Assembly: GCF_000423085.1 (NCBI RefSeq)
Contig: NZ_AUHH01000013.1
Coordinates: forward strand, 1-64,000
DNA length: 64,000 nucleotides
Source of the DNA: Granulicoccus phenolivorans DSM 17626 = NBRC 107789 = JCM 15570
GTDB taxonomy: Bacteria > Actinomycetota > Actinomycetes > Propionibacteriales > Propionibacteriaceae
Direction: 5' to 3'
Both the position numbers and the translations under genes were made by a program. Under the pieces are notes generated by a model, which worked only from the letters and a program-made list of their open reading frames with translations, did no database searches and was not told where the DNA came from. Below are positions 24,858-34,579 of the stretch, one piece after another (position 1 is the first letter of the stretch; each line of letters starts with the position of its first letter).

Positions 24858-27044
24858 GTGACCGAAGTAACCGAACCCACTGCGGGCCAGCCGGCCGACG
24901 CCACGACGGCAGCGCCGGACTCGGACAACCGCACGGCCCCTCGCACCGGGCGCCGGGGTGAGGGCCTGGACGCCATGGTTCTGCCCGATCTGCGCAAGCT
25001 GGCGACCTCGCTGGGGCTGCGGCGTACCGCAGGGATGCGCAAGGGCGAGCTCATCGAGGCCATCAAGCAGGCCCAGTCCTCGGGTTCCTCCCCGCGCTCG
25101 GGTGCACCCGCAGCGGCGCCGGACCGTGCCTCCGGCGCTGCGGAACTGCCCACCGGGTCCGCCGCGCCCACCGAGTCACCCGCACCCGCCGCGGCGGGCA
25201 CGAACGGCAGCGGCTCCGCCCCCGAACCGGAGGCTGCGACCCGCCCCGAGCGCGCGGACCGACCGGCCGGCGAGCAGCACGCCGCGGCCGAGTCCGGTGC
25301 CGCCGAGGAGTCCACCGGTACGCCGGGCGGCACCACCCGGACCGGGGACCGCGAGTCGGCGCACGAGGCCCGCGAACCGCGCAACCGCCGCGATCGACCG
25401 CGCCGCGACCGGCGCGACGCCGAGGCCGAACCTGCCGTGGATTCCGACATGGCCCGCGAGATCAGCCGTCGGCTGGAGGCCGAGCGCCGCAACTTCGCCG
25501 GCGACCGCGCCGAGTCCCAGCACGGCGAGGATGCCGGCGAGCGGAACCGGCGCGAGGGCCGCGACAACCGCTTCGATCGCGAGAACAACAACCGCGCCGA
25601 GCGCGACCACAACCGGAACGACCGCGATACCAACCGGAACGACCGCGACGCCAACCGGAACGACCGCGACGCCAACCGGAACGACCGGGGCGAGCGCAAC
25701 GACCGGAACGAACGCAATGACCGGAACGACCGGAATGAGCGCACCGACCGGAACGAGCGGGAGAACGATCGCAACTCCGCTCGCTACGACGATGACGACA
25801 ACGGGCCCGGGAACCGGCGCAACCGTCGCCGGCGCAGCCGGGACCGGCAGAATCGGCGCCCCCGCAGTGGCGGGATGGGCAACCTGGAGACCGAGCCGAC
25901 CATCGCCGACGACGACGTCCTGCTCCAGGTGTCGGGCATTCTCGACATCCCGGACAACTACGCCTTCGTCCGCACCACCGGCTACCTGCCCGGGCCGAAC
26001 GACGTCTACGTCTCCCAGTCGATGGTGAAGAAGTACGGACTGCGCAAGGGTGACGTCGTCGCCGGAGTGGTCCGCCAGCCGCGCGAGGGCGAACGCAAGG
26101 AGAAGTTCAATCCGCTGGTCCGGATCGAGTCGATCAACGGCGACGAGCCGGAGAAGGCCAAGGACCGGCCGGAATTCGGCAAGCTGACGCCGCTGTACCC
26201 GCAGGAGCGGCTGCGCCTGGAGACCACGCCGAACCAGATGACCACCCGGATCATCGACATCGTCTCCCCGATCGGCAAGGGGCAGCGCGGCCTGATCGTG
26301 TCCCCGCCGAAGGCCGGCAAGACGATGGTCCTGCAGTCGATCGCCAACGCCATCACCACCAACAACCCCGAGGTCCACCTGATGGTGGTGCTGGTCGATG
26401 AGCGTCCCGAAGAGGTCACCGACATGCAGCGCACCGTCGACGGGGAAGTGATCGCCTCCACCTTCGACCGGCCGGCCGATGACCACACCACCGTCGCCGA
26501 GCTGGCGATCGAGCGGGCCAAGCGCCTGGTCGAACTCGGCATGGATGTGGTGGTCCTGCTGGACTCGATCACCCGGCTGGGCCGGGCGTACAACATCGCC
26601 GCACCGGCGTCGGGCCGGATCCTGTCCGGTGGTGTCGACTCCGCCGCGCTCTATCCGCCGAAGAAGTTCTTCGGTGCCGCCCGCAACATCGAGAACGGTG
26701 GTTCGCTGACCATCCTGGCGACCGCGCTGATCGAGACCGGCTCGAAGATGGACGAGGTGATCTTCGAGGAGTTCAAGGGCACCGGCAACATGGAGTTGCG
26801 GCTGCGGCGGGAGTTCGCCGACAAGCGGATCTTCCCCGCCATCGATGTGGACGCCTCCGGCACCCGGCGCGAGGAGTTGCTGCTCAGCCAGGCCGAACTC
26901 GCCATCATCTGGGGCCTGCGGCGGGCGCTGTCGGGCATGGATGGCCAAGGCGCGCTGGAAATGCTGCTCAAGCAGATGCGCAAGACAAAGTCGAATGCGG
27001 AGTTCCTGATGGTGATCTCCAAGACCACCCCGGGTCGCGACTGA
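24858..27044 (+). CDS. rho: Transcription termination factor Rho with disordered N-terminal insert
   Basis: A 728-residue ATP-dependent RNA translocase. A Rho_N segment (LPDLRKLATSLGLRRTAG) starts near residue 40. From about residue 80 to 335 runs a low-complexity insert, first Ala/Pro/Ser-rich, then Arg/Asp/Asn-rich with NRND heptads and a basic end (RNRRRRSRDRQNRRPRSG). The cold-shock RNA-binding domain follows (DVLLQVSGILDIPDNYAFVR), then the ATPase with Walker A SPPKAGKT near 482, LVDERPEEVTDM and VVLLDSITRLGRAYN. Large N-terminal inserts are known in actinobacterial Rho. The GTG start has AAAGGA upstream. It is a single-gene unit closed by a strong terminator. Confidence 0.96.
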   Translation: MTEVTEPTAGQPADATTAAPDSDNRTAPRTGRRGEGLDAMVLPDLRKLATSLGLRRTAGMRKGELIEAIKQAQSSGSSPRSGAPAAAPDRASGAAELPTGSAAPTESPAPAAAGTNGSGSAPEPEAATRPERADRPAGEQHAAAESGAAEESTGTPGGTTRTGDRESAHEAREPRNRRDRPRRDRRDAEAEPAVDSDMAREISRRLEAERRNFAGDRAESQHGEDAGERNRREGRDNRFDRENNNRAERDHNRNDRDTNRNDRDANRNDRDANRNDRGERNDRNERNDRNDRNERTDRNERENDRNSARYDDDDNGPGNRRNRRRRSRDRQNRRPRSGGMGNLETEPTIADDDVLLQVSGILDIPDNYAFVRTTGYLPGPNDVYVSQSMVKKYGLRKGDVVAGVVRQPREGERKEKFNPLVRIESINGDEPEKAKDRPEFGKLTPLYPQERLRLETTPNQMTTRIIDIVSPIGKGQRGLIVSPPKAGKTMVLQSIANAITTNNPEVHLMVVLVDERPEEVTDMQRTVDGEVIASTFDRPADDHTTVAELAIERAKRLVELGMDVVVLLDSITRLGRAYNIAAPASGRILSGGVDSAALYPPKKFFGAARNIENGGSLTILATALIETGSKMDEVIFEEFKGTGNMELRLRREFADKRIFPAIDVDASGTRREELLLSQAELAIIWGLRRALSGMDGQGALEMLLKQMRKTKSNAEFLMVISKTTPGRD
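25617..25690 (+). repeat. 21-bp in-frame tandem repeat within rho
   Basis: Three near-identical 21-bp units encode RDTNRND, RDANRND, RDANRND, followed by decayed copies (GERNDRNERNDRND). The repeat keeps frame, so copy-number change would only lengthen or shorten the disordered insert. Confidence 0.85.
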
Positions 27045-27067
27045 GCTCCGGACTGCTCCGGTCAACC

Positions 27068-27108
27068 GGCCCCGCGGACGCTCGGCGTCCGCGGGGCCGC
27101 TTTGTCTG
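27068..27108. terminator. Terminator of rho
   Basis: A perfect 14-bp stem (27068-27081 with 27085-27098) with a TCG loop is followed by gctttgtctg. The convergent gene lies on the other side. Confidence 0.9.
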
Positions 27109-27145
27109 CAACCGGTGCGGAAGACCAGGGGTCCGACGACGGGCG

Positions 27146-29152
27146 TCAGCGGCAGGCGGTGACCTGGTACAGCGCGGCCTCGCCGCGGCGCTCCACCAGC
27201 CGGAAGCCCTCGGCCCGGTCCAGGTGTTCCAGCCCCGGATAATCGTGGTTCTCCCCGAACACTCCGCGGGTGCCGAAGTCCAGGACGTAGCCGACGCGCA
27301 GGTGGTGGACCGCCGGACACACCGCGGGGTCGGTGGTAGCGTCCCGCAGCCGCTCCCGGATCACCGCGGCGGCCGGGGAGTCGGTGCCGTTGATGTGCGG
27401 CCGGGTGACCCGGCGGCCGGTGTAGGCGTACACCAGGGAGGCGCCGGTCCACGGATTCACCGCGATCGTTTCATCGGCGGGAACCTGCTGGGCGGCCACG
27501 TCGAACAGCGCCAGCTCGTCGGGATCCACCAGCCGGGCCTGCTCCTTCATCTTGTACGGGGCAGCGATCTGCCGGGCATTCTGGTTCCACCAGGGCATCG
27601 GCAGCGTCAGGGCCAGCAGGACCAGGGCGGTGCCGACCGCGATTCCGGAGCCGAGCAGTTGTCGTCCGCGCCGGGTGCCGGGGGTGGGGGCGTACCGGCG
27701 CAGCCCGAGCCGGATCCAGTGCACCAGTTCGCGTACGCCCAGCACGGCCAGCGGAATCGCGGTGATCGGCAACAGCGCGGCCAAGCGCCAGTAGTCGTTG
27801 AACCAGACTCCGGTGATCAGTCGGCGCAGCCACTCGATCGGCAGCGCGATCGCCACCACCCAGCAGAACAGGTAGCCCAGATGGGCGACCACCAGCCAGC
27901 GATAGCGACGGTGCCGGAACACGCTGACCGCGCCGGCCGCGGTCAGCACCACCAGGGTCCAGGGCACCGCCGGATTGTCCGGGCGCAGCAGCAGCCCCTG
28001 GATCAGGGCCGTGCCCATCCCGAGCTTGGGGAAGGCCAACGTCGCCTCGGGTGCCGGGCGGACCAGCACCCAGCACACGACCGTGGCCACCGTGGTCACC
28101 CCGAGGGTGATCCAGCGATACCGCATCGACTCCACCGGGGTGGTGGTCAGCCGGGCGTCCAGGGCCCAGCCGAACAGCATCGGCAGCACCACGATCATCG
28201 CCGACAGCAGCGCGCTGGGATGGGTCAGGCCGACCCCGGCGATCACCAGCAGCAGGACCGCGCCGGTGCCCAGCTTCGATTCCGGGCCGCGCGGCACCCG
28301 GTTGAAGAACATCGCCACCAGGATCAGCAGGGTCGGCAGCAGGGTCATCGCCAGCAGGCTCGGGTACAGCGGTCCGGTCGACATCGGCCGGTACGGCAGG
28401 CTGGGGAAGAAGCAGGCGAGCACCGCCACCGCGAGCAGGGCGACCGGGCTGCGCGGGACGAGGATCCGGATCACCAGGACCCAGCCGACGCTCCACACCA
28501 CCGCGCCGACGGCCAGGATCACCGCGTTCTGGGCGATCAGGAGTTGCTGCGTCCCGGTGAGCTGGGCGACCAGGGCGACCAGATCGTGCCAGGCCGCCGG
28601 ATAGGGCTGCGGCGGGTTCGGGCCGGAGATCATCGATTCCACGGTGAAGGTGGAACCGTCGCCGGTGTCGAGGATCCAGCGCACCACATTCAGGTGGAAG
28701 ATGCTGTCGAAGTCCTGGGCGATCGCGGTGGGGGAGCCGATCACCCGCACGATATTGCGCACCATCAGGACCATCGCGAGCACGGTGGCGACCACCGGCC
28801 ACCCGGCCCCGTCGACCGCGAACGGGTTGCCGCGCCGACGGCGGCGCCGCCGCGTCGGCGAGTCCACCCAGTGACCGACCAGGGTGCCCCGGACCAGCCG
28901 GGTGAGATAGCGTGCCCCGAGCAGGGTCACCGCGGTGGCGATCACGGTGGAGACCACCACCGGCAGCAGACTGAAGCGCAGTTCCACCGCCGAGGCCCAG
29001 ATCGCCGATACCGACAGCACCAACAGCGAGATCGCCGGGGCAACGGCCAGGCGCAGTTGCGGGCGCAGTCGGATGCCCGCGCTGACCAGCAGCCCGGGGA
29101 GATACAGCAGGGCCACGGCAACCAGGAATGCGGGGATCAGAGGCAGCCACAT
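27146..29152 (-). CDS. Polytopic membrane protein, DUF6541-like
   Basis: A 668-residue protein with about a dozen or more membrane helices in the first 500 residues and a soluble C-terminal domain (about 530-668) containing DETIAVNPWTGASLVYAYTG and HLRVGYVLDFG. The layout of many helices plus an exported C-terminal domain resembles GT-C type glycosyltransferases and the DUF6541 family seen in actinobacteria. No catalytic residue can be assigned. The ATG at 29152 is chosen because AAGGTG lies about 10 nt upstream and it starts directly with the first helix. It is a single minus-strand gene between rho and rpmE. Confidence 0.7.
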   Translation of the reverse strand: MWLPLIPAFLVAVALLYLPGLLVSAGIRLRPQLRLAVAPAISLLVLSVSAIWASAVELRFSLLPVVVSTVIATAVTLLGARYLTRLVRGTLVGHWVDSPTRRRRRRRGNPFAVDGAGWPVVATVLAMVLMVRNIVRVIGSPTAIAQDFDSIFHLNVVRWILDTGDGSTFTVESMISGPNPPQPYPAAWHDLVALVAQLTGTQQLLIAQNAVILAVGAVVWSVGWVLVIRILVPRSPVALLAVAVLACFFPSLPYRPMSTGPLYPSLLAMTLLPTLLILVAMFFNRVPRGPESKLGTGAVLLLVIAGVGLTHPSALLSAMIVVLPMLFGWALDARLTTTPVESMRYRWITLGVTTVATVVCWVLVRPAPEATLAFPKLGMGTALIQGLLLRPDNPAVPWTLVVLTAAGAVSVFRHRRYRWLVVAHLGYLFCWVVAIALPIEWLRRLITGVWFNDYWRLAALLPITAIPLAVLGVRELVHWIRLGLRRYAPTPGTRRGRQLLGSGIAVGTALVLLALTLPMPWWNQNARQIAAPYKMKEQARLVDPDELALFDVAAQQVPADETIAVNPWTGASLVYAYTGRRVTRPHINGTDSPAAAVIRERLRDATTDPAVCPAVHHLRVGYVLDFGTRGVFGENHDYPGLEHLDRAEGFRLVERRGEAALYQVTACR

Positions 29153-29205
29153 CACAAGCTGCACCTTTGCACACCGAGCCTGCCGAGGCACCTCGGCCGG
29201 CCGGA

Positions 29206-29235
29206 TTTGGCCGTTGCCGAGGGGTGCGGAATAAT
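29206..29235 (+). promoter_or_regulatory. Candidate promoter of the rpmE operon
   Basis: TTTGGC (29206-29211), an 18-bp spacer and AATAAT (29230-29235), overlapping TAATAG, precede rpmE by about 110 nt. Confidence 0.35.
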
Positions 29236-29351
29236 AGGCGGGCAGTGCCGGTTCACGTCATCGGAACCGAACCGCCGGCTGGCCCGATACGGGTGCGCGG
29301 GAAGCGCGAACAGGGCGGGACGACCCGGCACCAGATATCAGGAGATGCGTC

Positions 29352-29600
29352 ATGCAACAGGGTATTCACCCCGCTTACGGCCAGACCCGCGTGGTCTGCA
29401 CCTGTGGCAACACCTTTGTCACCAACAGCACCGCCGAGGGCGGCATCATCCGCGCCGAAGTCTGCGCCAACTGCCACCCCTTCTACACCGGCCGGCAGAA
29501 GATTCTCGACACCGGTGGTCGGGTCGCCCGCTTCGAGAAGCGGTACGCCCAGATGAGCGCCGGGGGCACCAAGAAGAACAAGAAGAACAAGAACAAGTAA
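29352..29600 (+). CDS. rpmE: 50S ribosomal protein bL31, zinc-binding form
   Basis: An 82-residue ribosomal protein. The zinc-binding cysteines are present as CTC in VVCTCGNTF and as CANC in EVCANCHPFYTG, so this is the C+ form used under zinc sufficiency. The tail is Lys/Asn-rich (KKNKKNKNK). A GGAGA site lies 7 nt before the ATG. The prfA start codon directly abuts its stop. Confidence 0.96.
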   Translation: MQQGIHPAYGQTRVVCTCGNTFVTNSTAEGGIIRAEVCANCHPFYTGRQKILDTGGRVARFEKRYAQMSAGGTKKNKKNKNK

Positions 29601-30674
29601 TTGTTCGAGGCCGCTGCACCGCTGCGGGCCGAGTTCCGGGAGCTGGAAGAAGCCCTGGCCGACCCCGGCCTTCATGCCGACCCGGCGCGTTCGCGTCGGG
29701 TCGGTCGTCGTTATGCCGAACTCACCGGTGTGGTGAAGGCCCTCGACGAGTACGACCGGCTGACCGAGGATCTGGCGGCCGCCCGTGAGTTGGGGGCCGA
29801 GGACGCCGCCTTCGCTGCCGAGGCCGAGACGCTCAGCGCCGAACTCGACACCGTCACCCAGCGGCTGACCCGCCTGCTCGCGCCGCGGGATCCGAACGAT
29901 TCCAGCGACGCGCTGATGGAGATCAAGTCCGGCGAGGGCGGGGAGGAATCGGCCCTGTTCGCCGGGGACCTGCTGCGGATGTACACCAAGTACGCCGAGT
30001 CCCGCGGCTGGAAGGTCGAGCTGCTCGATGCCCAGGAGACCGATCTGGGCGGCTACAAGTCGGTCACCGTCGCGATCAAGGCCCCGGCGGCCGCCGATCC
30101 CGACGCGATGCCCTACGGGGTGCTCAAGTTCGAGGGTGGCGTACACCGGGTGCAGCGCATCCCGGTCACCGAATCCCAGGGCCGGGTGCATACCTCCGCC
30201 GCGGGCGTCCTGGTGATGCCGGAGGTCGAGGCGACCGAGGTCGAGATCGACGAGAACGATCTGCGCATCGATGTGTTCCGCTCCTCGGGGCCCGGCGGCC
30301 AGGGGGTCAACACCACCGACTCCGCGGTCCGGGTGACCCACCTCCCCTCCGGAATCGTGGTCTCCTCGCAGAACGAGCGATCCCAGCTGCAGAACAAGGA
30401 CCAGGCGATGCGGGTGCTGCGCTCCCGGCTGGTCGCCCTGGCCGAGGAACAGGCGGCCTCGGCGGCCTCGCAGGCCCGCAAGTCCCAGGTGCGGACGGTG
30501 GACCGCAGCGAGCGGATCCGGACCTACAACTTCCCGGAGAACCGGATCGCCGACCACCGGATCGGGTTCAAGGCGCACAATCTGGACCAGGTCCTGGGCG
30601 GAGAACTGCAGCCGGTGATCACTGCCCTGCAGGAGGCCGACCTGGCCGAGCGGCTGGGGCACCTGGGTGAGTGA
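29601..30674 (+). CDS. prfA: Peptide chain release factor 1
   Basis: A 357-residue release factor for UAA and UAG. The stop-codon tripeptide appears as PVT in [17 protein letters not shown], the actinobacterial variant of PxT, and the catalytic GGQ in [17 protein letters not shown]. The start is TTG at 29601, directly after the rpmE stop; it gives the family N-terminus MFEAAAPL and uses the A/G-rich 3' end of rpmE as its ribosome site. It overlaps prmC by 8 nt, matching substrate and modifying enzyme. Confidence 0.95.
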   Translation: MFEAAAPLRAEFRELEEALADPGLHADPARSRRVGRRYAELTGVVKALDEYDRLTEDLAAARELGAEDAAFAAEAETLSAELDTVTQRLTRLLAPRDPNDSSDALMEIKSGEGGEESALFAGDLLRMYTKYAESRGWKVELLDAQETDLGGYKSVTVAIKAPAAADPDAMPYGVLKFEGGVHRVQRIPVTESQGRVHTSAAGVLVMPEVEATEVEIDENDLRIDVFRSSGPGGQGVNTTDSAVRVTHLPSGIVVSSQNERSQLQNKDQAMRVLRSRLVALAEEQAASAASQARKSQVRTVDRSERIRTYNFPENRIADHRIGFKAHNLDQVLGGELQPVITALQEADLAERLGHLGE

Positions 30675-31584
30675 GTCCGTCCCGGGCGAGGCGTTCGTGC
30701 CGAATCCCTCGACCGGCTTCAGCGCCGATACGGTCAGCGCCGCCGACCTGATCCGGGAGTCGGTGCGTACGCTGGCCGCGGTCGGCGCGCCGAGCCCGGT
30801 GGCCGATGCGCGGACTCTGGTCGGGCTCGTCCTCGGCCTGACCCCGACGCAACTGCTCACCGCGGGCAACCCGACCGGCCCGCAACTGCGTCGGGTCCGC
30901 GAGTTGGTCAGCCGACGCGCCGCAGGAGTCCCGCTGCAGCACCTGACCCGGGAGGCGTGGTTCCGCACCGTCCGGCTCACCGTCGGCCCGGGGGTGTTCG
31001 TGCCCCGCCCGGAGACCGAGGTGATGACCGGCTGGGCGCTGGCGCGGCTGGCCGAGCTGCCGGCGCCGGCGACCGTGGTCGAGCTGTGTGCCGGGTCCGG
31101 GGCGATCAGTCTGGCCCTGGTCACCGAGGCCCCCGAGCATCATTACTACGCGGTGGAGAAGTCGCCCACGGCGTACGCCTATGCCGCCACCAACCTGGCC
31201 GGCACCGGCGTTGACCTGCGTGAGGGGGACATGGCCGACGCCTTCGCCGACCTCACCGGCCGGGTCGACCTGGTGGTGGTCAACCCGCCGTACATCCCGC
31301 TGACCGCCTACGAGCAGGTCGCCGAGGAGGTCCGCCGGCACGAGCCGGAACTGGCGTTGTTCAGCGGCGACGACGGCCTGGATGCCACCCGCCAGGTCGC
31401 CCGGATCGGGCAGCGGCTGTTGCGGCCCGGCGGCCGGATCTGTTCGGAGCATGCCGAGGTCCAGGGGGAGTCCGCCCCGGCGATCTTCGTCGCGGCCGGC
31501 TATGACCAGGTCCGCGACCATCCGGACCTGACCCGACGGCCCCGGTTCGTCACTGCCCGGCGCCCCGGTCCGGCCGGCGCGTGA
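30667..31584 (+). CDS. prmC: Release factor glutamine methyltransferase
   Basis: A 305-residue SAM-dependent enzyme that methylates the glutamine of the GGQ motif in release factors. It has an N-terminal helical domain, then VFVPRPETE, the SAM-binding [15 protein letters not shown] and the catalytic NPPY in [11 protein letters not shown]. The GTG at 30667 gives a 25-residue hydrophilic extension, so a later in-frame start is possible. It overlaps prfA. Confidence 0.93.
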   Translation: MSESVPGEAFVPNPSTGFSADTVSAADLIRESVRTLAAVGAPSPVADARTLVGLVLGLTPTQLLTAGNPTGPQLRRVRELVSRRAAGVPLQHLTREAWFRTVRLTVGPGVFVPRPETEVMTGWALARLAELPAPATVVELCAGSGAISLALVTEAPEHHYYAVEKSPTAYAYAATNLAGTGVDLREGDMADAFADLTGRVDLVVVNPPYIPLTAYEQVAEEVRRHEPELALFSGDDGLDATRQVARIGQRLLRPGGRICSEHAEVQGESAPAIFVAAGYDQVRDHPDLTRRPRFVTARRPGPAGA

Positions 31585-31639
31585 TCCCCGGCGGGTGTCC
31601 CGCGCAGGCGCGTATGCCGGTCGGGGCGCGGCACCGTGG

Positions 31640-31645
31640 CAGGAT
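31640..31645 (+). promoter_or_regulatory. Degenerate leaderless-type -10 of tsaC
   Basis: CAGGAT ends 6 nt before the GTG at 31652. Only the first base departs from TANNNT. Confidence 0.4.
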
Positions 31646-31651
31646 TGCCCC

Positions 31652-32644
31652 GTGACTGAACGGATCGTGGACGGACGCAAGGATCGAACACTGGCGGTCG
31701 TCTCGGCCCGAGCGGCGATCAACGCCGGGGAATGCATCGTGCTGCCGACCGACACGGTGTACGGCATCGGCGCCGACGCCTTCTCCGCCGCGGCGGTGCA
31801 GCGGCTGCTGGACGCCAAGGGGCGCGGCCGGGACATGCCGCCGCCGGTGCTGATCAGCGATCGTTCCGTGCTCGACGCGCTGGCCCGGGACGTCCCGAAG
31901 GCCGCGGTGACCCTCAGCGAACGCTTCTGGCCCGGCCCGCTCACGCTGATCCTGTGGGCCCAGCAGAGCCTGCGGATGGATCTGGGCGAGACCCGCGGCA
32001 CGATCGCGGTCCGGGTGCCCGACCACGAGATCGCGATCGACGTGCTGCAGGCGACCGGGCCGATGGCGGTCTCCAGCGCGAACCGGTCCGGGTCCCCGGC
32101 GGCCAGCGACGTGCAGGATGCGTACGCCCAACTGGGTGACTCGGTCTCGGTCTATCTCGATGGGGGCCCGACTCCGGGGGGCCAGCCATCCACGATCGTC
32201 GACTTCACCGCCAGTGAGCAGGGCACCGTGGTCCGCCTGGGCGCGCTGTCGATGGCGATGCTGCGCGAGGTGGTGCCCGGGATCCAGGGGCCGGGAGACG
32301 ATGCCGCCGACGATGCCGCTTCCGCGGAGCCGGCTGCGGCCGGCGCCACCGACGCTGTTGGCACAGCCGCTCCTGAGGCAGCAGCTTCGCTCGCTACTTC
32401 CGCCACCGCGAACTCCGCCACCGCGACCGCCACCACGGGGATCGGCAGCGACCCCGCCGCCGGCGACCCCACGATCGACGATCTGCCGGGTACCGAGGTG
32501 GTGGAAGATCCCAGCGGCGACTACGCGTACGCCCGCCCCCGCCCGGTGGCGCCGCTGGTCGTGGAGGATCCCGACGGCGATTATGCGTACGTGCGCGACC
32601 CCGTCCGGCCGCACGCGCGGGATCGGCGCGGTCCGCGCCGCTAG
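31652..32644 (+). CDS. tsaC: L-threonylcarbamoyladenylate synthase with long C-terminal tail
   Basis: A 330-residue protein. Residues 1-215 are the YrdC/Sua5 catalytic domain that makes threonylcarbamoyl-AMP for t6A37 of tRNA: ECIVLPTDTVYGIGADAF, RFWPGPLTLIL and MAVSSANRSGSPAA are visible. The remaining 115 residues are not a Sua5 domain but an Ala/Thr/Asp-rich low-complexity tail that ends in two copies of VVEDPxGDYAY. The GTG start follows a degenerate -10 and gives a normal N-terminus. Confidence 0.92.
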   Translation: MTERIVDGRKDRTLAVVSARAAINAGECIVLPTDTVYGIGADAFSAAAVQRLLDAKGRGRDMPPPVLISDRSVLDALARDVPKAAVTLSERFWPGPLTLILWAQQSLRMDLGETRGTIAVRVPDHEIAIDVLQATGPMAVSSANRSGSPAASDVQDAYAQLGDSVSVYLDGGPTPGGQPSTIVDFTASEQGTVVRLGALSMAMLREVVPGIQGPGDDAADDAASAEPAAAGATDAVGTAAPEAAASLATSATANSATATATTGIGSDPAAGDPTIDDLPGTEVVEDPSGDYAYARPRPVAPLVVEDPDGDYAYVRDPVRPHARDRRGPRR

Positions 32645-32647
32645 GTT
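32642..32647 (+). promoter_or_regulatory. Leaderless-type -10 of the wecA-like gene
   Basis: TAGGTT overlaps the tsaC stop codon and ends 6 nt before the GTG at 32654. Confidence 0.6.
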
Positions 32648-32653
32648 GGCTCC

Positions 32654-33811
32654 GTGCGTGAGTATCTGCTGGTCCTGGGGATCGCCGCCGGCGTCACCTA
32701 TCTGGTGTGCGGGCTGGCCCGGACCATTGCGCTGCGCGTGAAGGCGGTGGCCCAGGTCCGGGACCGGGACGTGCACGCGGTCCCGATTCCCTACTTCGGC
32801 GGTGCCGCCATGTTCGTCGGGGTCGCGGCGGCCATGCTGATCGCCAGCCACCTGCCGAACATGGGCCGCAACCCGCTGATCCAGCACGACTTCACCGCGG
32901 TGCTGATCGCCGGGGGCGTGATCTGTGCCGTCGGCGTCCTGGACGACCTCGTGGAACTGAACGCGATCGCCAAACTCGCCGGGCAGGTCCTGGCCGCCGG
33001 TCTGGTGGTGGCCAACGGGGTGAAGATGCTGTGGATTCCGCTGCCGAACCAGATCATCTCGCTGGATGATTCCGCCTCGATCGCGATCACGGTGTTCGTG
33101 ATCGTGCTGTGTACCAACGCGGTCAACTACGTCGACGGGCTGGACGGGCTGGCCGCCGGGGTGGTGGCGATCGGCGCCTTCGCCTTCTTCGTCTACTCCT
33201 ACACCCTGGTGGCCTTCCAGGACCTGCCCCGGGCCACCACGGCCTCGCTGATCACCGTGGCGATCGTCGGGGTCTGCCTGGGCTTCCTGCCGCACAACGT
33301 GTTCCCGGCCCGGATGTTCATGGGCGACTCCGGGTCGATGCTGCTCGGCCTGTTGCTGGCCACCTCGACGATCTCGCTGACCGGCCAGATCGACTCCGCC
33401 CCGCTGCAGGCCAATGCCCGCAGCCTGATCCCCACCGTGCTGCCCCTGGTGCTGCCGCTGGCGATCATGGCGATTCCGATCGCCGACTTCGTCCTGGCCT
33501 TCCTGCGGCGGACCGCGGCCGGGAAGTGGTTCTGGGTCGCCGACAAGCGCCACCTGCATCACCGCCTGCTGGCCCGCGGGCACAGCCAGCGCCGCGCGGT
33601 GTGGGTGATGTACGGCTGGACCGCCCTGATCTCCTTCGGGGCGGTTTCCTTCGGGATGACCGAGTCACTGTGGGTGCTGTTGGCGGCCGCGGTGCTGGCG
33701 CTCGTCTTCGCCTGGTTCACCTTCGGTCCCGGCACCCGGAAGCGGTCCCTGGCCGAGGGGCTGCGGCGCGATCGGGAGACCGAAGCCGCCCAGCACGAGC
33801 GCCTCGGCTGA
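32654..33811 (+). CDS. wecA: Polyprenyl-phosphate GlcNAc-1-phosphate transferase (MraY/WecA family)
   Basis: A 385-residue membrane enzyme with about ten helices that moves a UDP-sugar phosphate onto the lipid carrier for cell-wall glycopolymers. Key motifs: VPIPYFGGAAMF, the Asp pair in GVLDDLVELN, NAVNYVDGLDGLAAG, MFMGDSGSMLLG and the WecA-type histidines in KRHLHHRLLARGHS. In mycobacteria the gene in this position makes the GlcNAc-lipid for the arabinogalactan linker. It has its own -10 inside the tsaC stop region. Confidence 0.92.
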   Translation: MREYLLVLGIAAGVTYLVCGLARTIALRVKAVAQVRDRDVHAVPIPYFGGAAMFVGVAAAMLIASHLPNMGRNPLIQHDFTAVLIAGGVICAVGVLDDLVELNAIAKLAGQVLAAGLVVANGVKMLWIPLPNQIISLDDSASIAITVFVIVLCTNAVNYVDGLDGLAAGVVAIGAFAFFVYSYTLVAFQDLPRATTASLITVAIVGVCLGFLPHNVFPARMFMGDSGSMLLGLLLATSTISLTGQIDSAPLQANARSLIPTVLPLVLPLAIMAIPIADFVLAFLRRTAAGKWFWVADKRHLHHRLLARGHSQRRAVWVMYGWTALISFGAVSFGMTESLWVLLAAAVLALVFAWFTFGPGTRKRSLAEGLRRDRETEAAQHERLG

Positions 33812-33957
33812 CCGGCCGCCCGGGCGTACCGGTGCTGGCGTACGCCGGTCGCCGCCGGCGCGACGGCGTGGGCTGACAAGCCCGAATGTCCCTGTTCGCG
33901 TTGTCACCGGATCGTGATCAGGGTCACCTGTCGGGGATCGCGGCGGGGAACTGTTTG

Positions 33958-33966
33958 TGCTAAGTT
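33958..33966 (+). promoter_or_regulatory. Candidate extended -10 promoter of the atp operon
   Basis: TGCTAAGTT combines a TGN extension with TAAGTT at 33961-33966, compensating for a poor -35. It lies 60 nt before the first gene. Confidence 0.45.
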
Positions 33967-34026
33967 TCACAAGCGCGGCCGGGTGGCCGCGCAAGCCCCC
34001 GAAACCACCTCGAGTGAAGCGAGACC

Positions 34027-34563
34027 ATGACGATCGTGACCGGTTCCGAGAGCTCCTCGCAACCCGCCGACGACGCCATGTCGACGCGTGCGGGAAAGCG
34101 GGTCAACCCGCTGGTCGTGGCCATGCGGCAGATGCTGGTGCAGGGCTTCGTCTGGTGTCACGTGGTCGCCCTGATCTGCGTCGGCCTGCTGCTGGCCGTG
34201 CGTGGTCCGTTGGCGGCGATCTCGGCGGCGCTGACCGCCGCGGTGGTCGTGCTCTTCTACACCATCGGGACCGTCGTGGTGCTGTCGAATGCGCGGACCG
34301 ATCCGCGTTGGCTGCTGATCGTGGCGCTGGGCTCCTACGTGGCCCGCGTCGGGACGCTGGGCGGTCTGCTCGCGGTCTACCTCGCCACTCCGACCTGGCA
34401 CGTGCTGGACACCCCGGCGGTGGTGATCACCGTTGTGGCCTGCACGCTGGCCTGGGTCGGCGGCGAGCTGTTCGCCTTCAAGCGGGCCCGGATCACCTAC
34501 TACGACCAGCCCGGGGATTTCCCCGACGACGGCTCGGCTCCGGGGCACGGTGAGACCGCATGA
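34027..34563 (+). CDS. AtpI-like membrane protein heading the ATP synthase operon
   Basis: A 178-residue protein with a hydrophilic N-terminus of about 45 residues and four hydrophobic helices (near 47-67, 69-92, 98-120 and 128-148), ending in a charged tail. Position and length match the AtpI-like proteins that precede atpB in actinobacteria and are thought to help assemble the c-ring. Sequence similarity to classical AtpI is weak by eye. Its stop overlaps an ATG at 34560. Confidence 0.7.
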   Translation: MTIVTGSESSSQPADDAMSTRAGKRVNPLVVAMRQMLVQGFVWCHVVALICVGLLLAVRGPLAAISAALTAAVVVLFYTIGTVVVLSNARTDPRWLLIVALGSYVARVGTLGGLLAVYLATPTWHVLDTPAVVITVVACTLAWVGGELFAFKRARITYYDQPGDFPDDGSAPGHGETA

Positions 34564-34579
34564 CCGGTTCGGGGACTGC

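Noticed and set aside
29181-29198. Terminator hairpin gccgagg-ca-cctcggc upstream of rpmE
   Set aside because: A 7-bp stem with a two-base loop and no T-run lies between divergent genes, where a terminator makes little sense.
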